Assembly: GCA_045538895.1 (NCBI GenBank)
Contig: JAZQEH010000080.1
Location: 14,207 to 78,206 of the forward strand
Length of the DNA stretch: 64,000 nt
Origin: UMGS902 sp045538895
GTDB lineage: Bacteria > Bacillota > Clostridia > Oscillospirales > CAG-272
Direction: 5' to 3'
The notes beneath the pieces are model-generated. The model had not been told where the DNA came from. It worked only from the letters and a program-made list of their open reading frames with translations, and searched no databases. Positions 36,634 through 43,360 of the stretch are shown here, piece after piece (position 1 is the first letter of the stretch; each line of letters begins with the position of its first letter). Made by a program: the position numbers and the translations under genes.

Positions 36634-37496
36634 CAGTCATGCACCTTTGCGTATGTATTGTACTCGTCCCAGATGCGTTCAAGCTTGTCAAACACATCGC
36701 TGAGCTCGGTCTGCATCTCCTTGGCTATCGCAACAACCAGAGCGTTAAGCAGGCTGAGCGGTGCAACAAAAGAGTCAACTATAGAAGCCATGTCACTGCG
36801 GCACACAAGAGTTTCGTTTGCATACGGTGCTACGGGTGACATTGTACTGTCGGTAACCGCAACAATGTTTGTTCCCTGCTCCTTTGCGTATGCAACGGCA
36901 TTGATGAGTCTTGCGCTGTAACGTGGGAAGCTTATCGCAATCATAACGTCGTCCTCACCGATACGCAGAATCTGCTCAAACACCTCACTGCCGCTTGTAG
37001 ACTGCACCATGCGTACGTTGTCAAACATAAGTCTGAAATAGTGTGTCAAAAAACTTGCAAGCGCACTTGAGGAACGCATGCCGATAATATAAATATTCTT
37101 TGCGGCAATTATCTTGCGTACTGCCTCGTTGAAATCCTCATGATTGATTTCATCCATAGTGCGGCGGATATTGTCTATATCCGACTCAAACACACTGCGG
37201 AGAATATCGCCGTCACCGATTCTTGTAGCGGCAACAACCATTCTCTGCTTTGTAGTTAAACGTGTACGGATTATTTCCTGAAGCGAATGCTGAAGTCCGG
37301 GATATCCGTCAAAGCCAAGTTCAATAGCGAAGCGGACAACCGTAGACTCGGAAACGCCAACCTCCTTACCGAGTTTTGATGCGGTAAGGTATGCCGCCTT
37401 ATCATAATTATTAATAAGGTAATTTGCTATGGTCTTCTGTCCCTTTGAAAAGGTTGGCATAAGTTCTTTGATTTCTCTTATAAGGTCTTTTCTCAT
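36633..37496 (-). CDS. MurR/RpiR family transcriptional regulator
   Basis: 287 residues from an ATG with a weak GTGAG site; the longer frame begins at a TTG. N-terminal RpiR HTH (about 1-75, KLGKEVGVSESTVVRFAIELGF) and C-terminal SIS phosphosugar-binding domain (about 120-250, IYIIGMRSSSALASF). Such regulators respond to sugar phosphates. It heads the conserved operon BaiN-like, cmk-plsC, ispH-rpsA and has its own consensus promoter. This is unusual, since RpiR proteins usually control sugar genes and none follow it. Confidence 0.87.
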   Translation of the reverse strand: MRKDLIREIKELMPTFSKGQKTIANYLINNYDKAAYLTASKLGKEVGVSESTVVRFAIELGFDGYPGLQHSLQEIIRTRLTTKQRMVVAATRIGDGDILRSVFESDIDNIRRTMDEINHEDFNEAVRKIIAAKNIYIIGMRSSSALASFLTHYFRLMFDNVRMVQSTSGSEVFEQILRIGEDDVMIAISFPRYSARLINAVAYAKEQGTNIVAVTDSTMSPVAPYANETLVCRSDMASIVDSFVAPLSLLNALVVAIAKEMQTELSDVFDKLERIWDEYNTYAKVHD

Positions 37497-37547
37497 GATG
37501 CACTCACTTATCTGCAAATCAAAAATTAGTACAAAGCGTACCGTATT

Positions 37548-37576
37548 ATTATATCAAAGATTTTGCAAGAAGTCAA
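37548..37576 (-). promoter_or_regulatory. Promoter of rpiR-ispH operon
   Basis: Minus strand TTGACT, 17-base spacer, TATAAT. The spacer contains one copy of the TTCTTGCAA motif that recurs in the adjoining terminator. Confidence 0.72.
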
Positions 37577-37581
37577 CGTGA

Positions 37582-37633
37582 TTCTTGCAAAAACTCCCGA
37601 ATTTCAATGAAAATTCGGGAGTTTTTGCAAGAA
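37582..37633. terminator. Long inverted repeat terminator with TTCTTGCAAAAA ends
   Basis: Perfect 23-bp stem (37582-37604 and 37611-37633) with a 6-base loop; the core is CTCCCGAATTT/AAATTCGGGAG and the ends are TTCTTGCAAAAA. Further copies of TTTTGCAAGAA lie at 37561-37571 and inside the last codons of the hydrolase gene (37652-37663). Confidence 0.7.
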
Positions 37634-37637
37634 AATA

Positions 37638-38585
37638 TCAAATATTCAATGTTTTTGCAAGAAATGCATCAAGTTCCTTTTCACATCCTTCACGGTCTAC
37701 CAGATATCCGCAGGCATGCAATGCACCTTTTATACGGACTATTGATTTTTCCGCAACACATGCTTCATAATTTGCAACCGTCATATCCACGGGAACAAAA
37801 TCGTCATCCTCGCCGTGAACAAACAGTATGGGCAGTTTATTCACCGCCATCGCATCAAGCGTAGACGCATCCTTGAATCCGAACTTTGCCTTTTTTATGG
37901 AAATCATTTCGGCTATATTAAGTATAGGAAAAGGCTTTGCGTGAAACGAGTGGTCAAGCACTCTTACAAAGATATCATACGGCGAAACATAGCCACTGTC
38001 GGCAATTATTCCCTTTACGTTGTCAGGAAGTTCAAACTCACTTGCCATAAGCACCGTTGCAGCACCCATGGATATTCCGTGCAGAATTATCTCAACGTCA
38101 TCACCGAGTTTTTCCTTGGCAAAGTCTATCCAGCGAAGGAGGTCTAAACGTTCATGTACGCCAAAAGTTATATATTCGCCTTCGCTCTGCCCATGAGCAC
38201 GGTGGTCGATAAGCAGAACCGAGCAGCCCTTGGGATAGAAATACGGAAGTGAAGCCGTGAAGTCATGTTGAGGATTCGAGCGGTATCCGTGTGCCTCAAT
38301 CAGAAGCTTTTTGCCGTCACCGTTCTTAATAAGCGTTCCGTGCAGGCGTAGTTTATCAAAGCTTTCAATCCATACGTCCTCTTTTTCAAGGGAATCATAA
38401 AATTCCTTGCCCTTTTCCCAGACGTCCTTATACTCAGCAAGCTGCTCCTTGAAGCCGTCGCCAAGCTCCATTTTATCACCGCGAAGTATTGCAAAATCAA
38501 ACAGTTTTTTACATATAACAAGCAGTACCGAAACTAAAATCAGCAAAATTACCGCCGCCGCAATACCGAATACCGTCCAAAACAT
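37638..38585 (-). CDS. Membrane-anchored alpha/beta hydrolase
   Basis: 315 residues. One N-terminal membrane segment (FGIAAAVILLILVSVLLVI) anchors the protein. The alpha/beta hydrolase domain follows, with LIDHRAHGQSEG, nucleophile elbow HGISMGAA (Ser near 178), acid Asp in VHGEDDDFVP (near 258) and His in GALHACGY (near 290). This resembles the YqkD/BAAT-like hydrolases of Firmicutes, whose substrates are unknown. The last residues LAKTLNI are encoded by one copy of the TTCTTGCAA repeat. GGAG precedes the ATG. It is divergent from the YitT gene. Confidence 0.83.
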   Translation of the reverse strand: MFWTVFGIAAAVILLILVSVLLVICKKLFDFAILRGDKMELGDGFKEQLAEYKDVWEKGKEFYDSLEKEDVWIESFDKLRLHGTLIKNGDGKKLLIEAHGYRSNPQHDFTASLPYFYPKGCSVLLIDHRAHGQSEGEYITFGVHERLDLLRWIDFAKEKLGDDVEIILHGISMGAATVLMASEFELPDNVKGIIADSGYVSPYDIFVRVLDHSFHAKPFPILNIAEMISIKKAKFGFKDASTLDAMAVNKLPILFVHGEDDDFVPVDMTVANYEACVAEKSIVRIKGALHACGYLVDREGCEKELDAFLAKTLNI

Positions 38586-38690
38586 ACCATCACTCCAAAA
38601 GTATTTTTACCATTTTAACATATTTTTTATCATTTGTAAGCATTTTGGGTTAAAAATATGTTAAAATCAAATAAAAAAGGTTGTGACTTT

Positions 38691-39563
38691 ATGAAAATAA
38701 AATCGTTTGTAAAAAGTTTTCTGCTTGCAACGCTTGGCGCTGCCTTCTTTGCCGTTGCCGTCGCTTTCTTTTATGACCCGTACAAAATCGCCCCCGGTGG
38801 AATAACCGGCTTTGCCGTTATCATAAGCCATCTTTTTCCGATAGTTTCAACCGGTACGGTTGTATTTCTGATGAATCTGCCGCTGCTTGTGCTGTCACTG
38901 ATAAAGTTCGGAAAAAAGTTTGTTATAATAACAGTATATGCAACGGCGTTCATGTCGCTTTTAATGAATCTGCTTGAGCCGCTTTCGCTGACACACGGCA
39001 TAGTAACCGATGACCTTATCGTACCTACCCTTTGCGGTGCCGTGCTTGATGCAATAGGACTCGGCCTTGTATACCGTGCAGGCGGCTGCACGGGTGGTTC
39101 GGATATCGTTATAAAGTTTTTGAGGCAGAAATATCGCCATATCCGCACGGGAGGCATGTCGCTTATCGTTAATGCTGTTGTTGTGACTGCTACGCTTATA
39201 GCTTTCGGAAATTTTGAAATTGCAGTTTACTCCGCCATTGCCATGACGCTTTCAAGCTTTATCCTTGACAAGGTGCTTTACGGCGGTGAGGGTGCAAAAC
39301 TTGTTTACATCATCAGTGACAACCATAAGCTTATCACCGATGAAATACTAAGCAAAATAGAAATCGGTGTCACTCTCCTCAAGGGCGAAGGCGCGTACCT
39401 CGGCAAAGAGAAAAACGTTATAATGTGTGCGGCGAAAAAGCAGACGTTCCCAAAGATACGTGACATAGTAAAAGCCGCAGACCCGAATGCTTTTATGATA
39501 ATAACGAATGCTACCGAAATCTTCGGCGAGGGATACAAAAGTCAGTTTAACGAGGAATTATAA
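38691..39563 (+). CDS. YitT family membrane protein
   Basis: 290 residues from the ATG at 38691; the in-frame ATG at 38658 has no ribosome site. Five to six membrane helices (YitT/DUF161, with the conserved FYDPYKIAPGGITGFAVI near residue 25 and GLVYRAGGCTGGSDIV near 125) followed by a C-terminal DUF2179 domain (LLKGEGAYLGKEKNVIMC). These widespread Firmicutes proteins are thought to be transporters, substrate unproven. Its stop overlaps the ATG of the NnrE-like gene (TAATG). Confidence 0.88.
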   Translation: MKIKSFVKSFLLATLGAAFFAVAVAFFYDPYKIAPGGITGFAVIISHLFPIVSTGTVVFLMNLPLLVLSLIKFGKKFVIITVYATAFMSLLMNLLEPLSLTHGIVTDDLIVPTLCGAVLDAIGLGLVYRAGGCTGGSDIVIKFLRQKYRHIRTGGMSLIVNAVVVTATLIAFGNFEIAVYSAIAMTLSSFILDKVLYGGEGAKLVYIISDNHKLITDEILSKIEIGVTLLKGEGAYLGKEKNVIMCAAKKQTFPKIRDIVKAADPNAFMIITNATEIFGEGYKSQFNEEL

Positions 39564-40186
39564 TGAAGCTAGCAAAATCAAAAGAGTTTGAAAATGCCAT
39601 TTCGGTACAGAAAATGCGTGACAGCGATGCCTATACAATAGCGAATTTTGTGCCGTCAAAGGAACTTATGTACCGTGCCGCAATGGGCATATTCAATGCC
39701 GCAAAGTGGCATGGAAAAATCGCTATTGTGTGCGGTAGCGGTAACAATGCCGGTGACGGCTATGCACTTGCGTGCATACTTAAGGATAACGGCTTTAACC
39801 CGACCGTTTTCCGCATCTCCGACAGGTTTTCCGATGACGGAAAATACTACTATGATATGGCTATGAATCAAGGCGTAGCCGAAGAATCCGTGCTTGACCT
39901 TGCACACTTTGATATAGTAGTTGACTGTCTGCTCGGTACAGGTTTTTCCGGAGAACCAAGAGATAAGTATGCGGAGGCTATCCGCCTTATAAACGAATGC
40001 CCTGCCTATGTAATATCCGCCGATATAAACAGCGGTCTTAACGGCGACACGGGCGAATGCGCCCTTGCGGTAAAGTCCGACCTGACAGTTTCTATAGGAT
40101 ACTATAAGAAAGGAATGTTTCTCGGCAACGCACCGTCGCTTATAGGCGATTTAGTCAACGTTGATATAGGAATTGTATTAATATAA
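39563..40186 (+). CDS. nnrE: NAD(P)H-hydrate epimerase (YjeF N-terminal domain)
   Basis: 207 residues, only the epimerase half of the NAD(P)HX repair system. Visible: IVCGSGNNAGDGYALA (near 54-69), VDCLLGTGFSG (near 115) and SADINSGLNGDTG (near 154). The enzyme interconverts R and S forms of damaged NAD(P)H. The ADP-dependent dehydratase domain usually fused or adjacent is missing from this gene and from the window. Coupled to the YitT gene; ends at a strong terminator. Confidence 0.85.
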   Translation: MKLAKSKEFENAISVQKMRDSDAYTIANFVPSKELMYRAAMGIFNAAKWHGKIAIVCGSGNNAGDGYALACILKDNGFNPTVFRISDRFSDDGKYYYDMAMNQGVAEESVLDLAHFDIVVDCLLGTGFSGEPRDKYAEAIRLINECPAYVISADINSGLNGDTGECALAVKSDLTVSIGYYKKGMFLGNAPSLIGDLVNVDIGIVLI

Positions 40187-40217
40187 AAAATCCGCCTCTC
40201 GGCGGATTTTTTATATT
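40180..40217. terminator. Bidirectional terminator
   Basis: Perfect 17-bp stem with core AAAAAATCCGCC/GGCGGATTTTTT and a TCTC loop between the convergent NnrE and PHP genes; it overlaps both stops. Confidence 0.88.
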
Positions 40218-41238
40218 ATTTAAACAACTCATCGGTGAAATATGCGTTTGAATCTGCATATTTGCCGAACTTATCCTTTACGGTTATGCGGACGTATACG
40301 TCTTCCTCAAGCACTTCAAAGCATGCCTTGGTAAGCACCTTGCCCTTTTCACGGAATGCACTGCGTACCTTGCGTGTGCCGGTTGTCATTGTTATCTTTT
40401 CGCATGCAGAAGCGGTTACATAGAGTTTGCCGTCCTCAAAATAAAGTTCCTTTATTTCAGGTCCCTGCGATGCGTAGAAATTACCTGCAACAAGTGCATC
40501 GGTAATAGATTTGTATTCAAGATTCGGTGCCTTGATTACGGTAAATGCACCGAAAGAGTCGCTGCGGGGGCTATCGAGGGGAGCACCGTTGTGGTTATCG
40601 TCGGTGCCGATACAGTAAATACGCTTGCCCATGCGGAGCATATCGTCATAGATTATCGGATTGTACTCTGCAAAGCCCGTTTTGAAGCAACCGTAGTTGC
40701 AGATCTCCATTGCGTGCATACCGTTATAGCCCTCATAGTCAGTTCTGTCCTCAAGCGACCATACGGGATGATTATACGTAACAAAGAATCCGTTCTCACG
40801 GCCTGCATTCATCATTATATTAACGCACTCGTGTGTATGCTCTCTCTCAAAGTCGGGCATATTCTCGTCAAACTGTGCAAGATGGCGGTACTCCTCACCG
40901 TGGCCGATGAGATACTTTGAGCGATGCCAGCAAACCTGCTTTAAATTATCGGGATCAAGTGCGATAAGGCACATGTGGCATGTTTTGCGGAACTTGAAAG
41001 GCATTCCCGCAGAGGTTGCCTCCATTTCATAGCCGTGGAGAGCAAGGAAGCTTTCATCGTTAAGTTCATCATGAGGGATCATGATATCGTGGTCGGTGTA
41101 GGCAACGATTGAATATCCGCGTGCCTTATATGCGTCTTTTACTTCGGCAGGTGTAAGCTTGCCGTCAGAAACAGTGGTATGACAATGCAAGTTTGCCTTG
41201 TAAAACTGTCCGTCCTTGGGGAGAAGATACTTTGTCAT
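40216..41238 (-). CDS. PHP domain phosphoesterase-like protein
   Basis: 340 residues of the polymerase-histidinol phosphatase fold: metal ligands in NLHCHTTVSDG (near 16-26), YTDHD (near 47), HGYEMEAT and a late IGTDDNHNG. Family members hydrolyse phosphate esters or 3',5'-nucleotides. It is the third gene of an RpiR-MFS-PHP operon, five bases after the transporter. If the transporter imports a phosphorylated sugar, this protein could remove the phosphate; that is inference. AGAGGT before the ATG. Confidence 0.82.
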   Translation of the reverse strand: MTKYLLPKDGQFYKANLHCHTTVSDGKLTPAEVKDAYKARGYSIVAYTDHDIMIPHDELNDESFLALHGYEMEATSAGMPFKFRKTCHMCLIALDPDNLKQVCWHRSKYLIGHGEEYRHLAQFDENMPDFEREHTHECVNIMMNAGRENGFFVTYNHPVWSLEDRTDYEGYNGMHAMEICNYGCFKTGFAEYNPIIYDDMLRMGKRIYCIGTDDNHNGAPLDSPRSDSFGAFTVIKAPNLEYKSITDALVAGNFYASQGPEIKELYFEDGKLYVTASACEKITMTTGTRKVRSAFREKGKVLTKACFEVLEEDVYVRITVKDKFGKYADSNAYFTDELFK

Positions 41239-41243
41239 GGCTT

Positions 41244-42404
41244 TTACCTCTTTACTTTTATGAATTTAGAAATGACTACAGCACCGATAAGCGATACTAC
41301 CGCCCATGAAATAAACATTGCATTATATCCGAAGTGCTTGATAACCACGCCGTAAACCAGCGAACCGAATGCCGCACCGAGATACGTAACGAAATCAACC
41401 AGACCGCCAACGGAAGAAACGTTTCCCTCGTGGCGGTATCTGTGGGGATACACCGATAGCATTGACGTATTTATAAGTGACACCGCTGCATATATTGCCG
41501 TAAGGCAAAGGATTGAAAAGGCTGCGCTGCCCTTAATGCCGATAAGCACCGAAAATACAGTGCAGAGTACAAAACCAATCAAGGTTACCGTATGCTCGTT
41601 TTCCTTGCATATACGATAGAATACCTGATGCGACACTCTGCCGATAAATCCGAATGCAGGTATGAGCAAAAGATAGTATGACGACGTACTTAAATCAATA
41701 GCGTATGTATCAATTACATATACTGTCATCCACAGACTGATATTTTCTTTGAGTATACCGTGGATAAATGAAGGGATACTGATAATCTGCAGTTCCCTTT
41801 TGGCAAGGAGCTGAAAAAAAGAAAGATGCTTTTTATCGCTTGCACACGGCTTTACCTCACGGAACATTGCAAGCACCGAGATGCCGAGCGCAAGCGTGAT
41901 AAATCCGGGAACTATAAACGCATACTTTGTGCCGAAGCGGGTGATAAGCCACGTGCAGAACAGTATGCTTATTATATTACCCGTTGCAACCGAGGTAGAA
42001 AGCATAGCCGTACGTTTTTTGGCGGTGCGTTCATCATAAATATCGCTCATAACCGATATCATTGATCCCCATAGCATCGACTGTGCATATGCGTTAACCG
42101 TCCAAAGGAGGAATATACCTATAAAAGGCGGAAAGAATCCAACGAGAATATTGCTCACAGCGCAAGCCGCAAGCCCTGTGCTTATCATAACAAACGGCGG
42201 CGCTTTATCGCTCAGAATACCGTTTACAAGTCTGCCAAGGGCAAACGTTGCGGAAAAAGCTCCGCCTAATGCACCGATTTGCACGGTGTTTAATATACCC
42301 GCCTCAACAAGCGAGGGGTTTGCCATTGTCAGATTTACTCTTGCTATATAAATCGAAGAATAAGCAAGATAACATAATATATAAATAATTCTACGTTTGG
42401 TCAT
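41244..42404 (-). CDS. MFS transporter, organophosphate antiporter-like
   Basis: 386 residues, about twelve membrane helices. The N-terminal YSSIYIARVNLTMANPSL and FALGRLVNGILSDK resemble GlpT/UhpT-type organophosphate:phosphate antiporters, where Arg residues bind the phosphate. It starts one base after the stop of the RpiR gene (TAA-A-ATG), so translation is coupled, and precedes the PHP gene. Import of a sugar phosphate that also induces the SIS-domain regulator is a consistent model. Substrate unproven. Confidence 0.82.
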   Translation of the reverse strand: MTKRRIIYILCYLAYSSIYIARVNLTMANPSLVEAGILNTVQIGALGGAFSATFALGRLVNGILSDKAPPFVMISTGLAACAVSNILVGFFPPFIGIFLLWTVNAYAQSMLWGSMISVMSDIYDERTAKKRTAMLSTSVATGNIISILFCTWLITRFGTKYAFIVPGFITLALGISVLAMFREVKPCASDKKHLSFFQLLAKRELQIISIPSFIHGILKENISLWMTVYVIDTYAIDLSTSSYYLLLIPAFGFIGRVSHQVFYRICKENEHTVTLIGFVLCTVFSVLIGIKGSAAFSILCLTAIYAAVSLINTSMLSVYPHRYRHEGNVSSVGGLVDFVTYLGAAFGSLVYGVVIKHFGYNAMFISWAVVSLIGAVVISKFIKVKR

Positions 42405-42405
42405 T

Positions 42406-43266
42406 TTATTTTGTAACGTACCTGCCTCGGTCTACAAATTCTTTAGTCTTTTTAGTGCGTTCAACCGCATTTTCATAATGCCTTGCCGAAAGCGAAATGA
42501 CAATGGAGTCAAGCACACTTATCTGTGCTATACGTGACGAAATAGCTTCTATGGGGTATTGAATCTCATCTGACGAAATTACTATCGGACAGTCGCAAAT
42601 CTTTGTAATAAGACTGTCGGGAAAGCTTGTAATGCAGGCAGTCTTTGCCCCCATCTCCTTTGCCAGAGTAAGTGCATCGGCGGTTGCCGTGGTCTGACCG
42701 CTGTTTGACACGCCAAACGCAAGATCGTTTGGCTTTATATTAAGCGTTGAAACCTTCATTGACGGCACGTCGGTAAAGCATATTGCAGTATAGCCGACCT
42801 GCGTTAATCTGTACTGAAAATCTGCAGCAATAACCGCAGACGTGCCGATACCGTAAATGTAGATTACATTTGCACTGTCGATAAGGTCCACTGCCCTTTC
42901 CACCGCCGAAGTATCTATTTCCTCAGCGGTATCGTGCAAGGTCTTTACATTTGCAGAAAACACCTTTTCAAGAATACTTTCAACACTGTCATCCTTGTCA
43001 ATATACGGCACATAATTCAACTGCTTGTTCTTTGAAAGCTCCATTGCAAGTGCGAGCTTGAGCGAAGAATACCCATCAAAGCCAAGCGTTTTACAGCAAC
43101 GTATCACCGCAGATTTTACAACACCTGCATTCTCCGCAAAATCCGAAACGGACATGGAAATAACACTGCCGCTTTCTGCCAGAATATACTCTGCAATCTT
43201 TTTTTCTACAGGGGTAAGCGTATCATATTTTTGCTTTATTTGCGAAAGACATGACTTGTTATTCAT
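42406..43266 (-). CDS. MurR/RpiR family transcriptional regulator
   Basis: 286 residues: RpiR HTH (about 1-75, FAENAGVVKSAVIRCCKTLGFDG) and SIS domain (about 125-250, IYIYGIGTSAVIAADFQYRL, GVSNSGQTTATADAL with the Ser/Thr phosphosugar loop). It heads an operon with the MFS and PHP genes and has a perfect-consensus promoter, so it probably autoregulates and senses the imported sugar phosphate. AAAGGAA six bases before the ATG. Confidence 0.88.
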   Translation of the reverse strand: MNNKSCLSQIKQKYDTLTPVEKKIAEYILAESGSVISMSVSDFAENAGVVKSAVIRCCKTLGFDGYSSLKLALAMELSKNKQLNYVPYIDKDDSVESILEKVFSANVKTLHDTAEEIDTSAVERAVDLIDSANVIYIYGIGTSAVIAADFQYRLTQVGYTAICFTDVPSMKVSTLNIKPNDLAFGVSNSGQTTATADALTLAKEMGAKTACITSFPDSLITKICDCPIVISSDEIQYPIEAISSRIAQISVLDSIVISLSARHYENAVERTKKTKEFVDRGRYVTK

Positions 43267-43297
43267 CGGCGGTTCCTTTGCATTGGAATTTTGTTCT

Positions 43298-43326
43298 ATT
43301 ATAGCATTTTTAAAAGTTTATGTCAA
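43298..43326 (-). promoter_or_regulatory. Promoter of rpiR-MFS-PHP operon
   Basis: Full consensus on the minus strand: TTGACA, 17-base spacer, TATAAT. Its -35 box touches the terminator of the gene upstream. Confidence 0.78.
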
Positions 43327-43360
43327 TGTAAAAAGCCTGCGTTTGCAGGCTTTTTACATT
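43325..43360 (-). terminator. Terminator of metallophosphoesterase gene
   Basis: Perfect 16-bp stem AATGTAAAAAGCCTGC/GCAGGCTTTTTACATT with a GTTT loop. It overlaps the stop codon by two bases. Confidence 0.85.

Noticed and set aside
36633..37496. MurR with murein recycling role
   Set aside because: No murQ or PTS gene next to it; only the RpiR family can be claimed.
37559..37664. CRISPR-like repeats
   Set aside because: Four copies of a short motif in mixed orientation and uneven spacing, explained by a terminator stem and neighbouring copies; no spacers or cas genes.
38658..38690. Longer N-terminus for the YitT gene
   Set aside because: The upstream ATG has no ribosome site and adds a polar segment that the family does not have.
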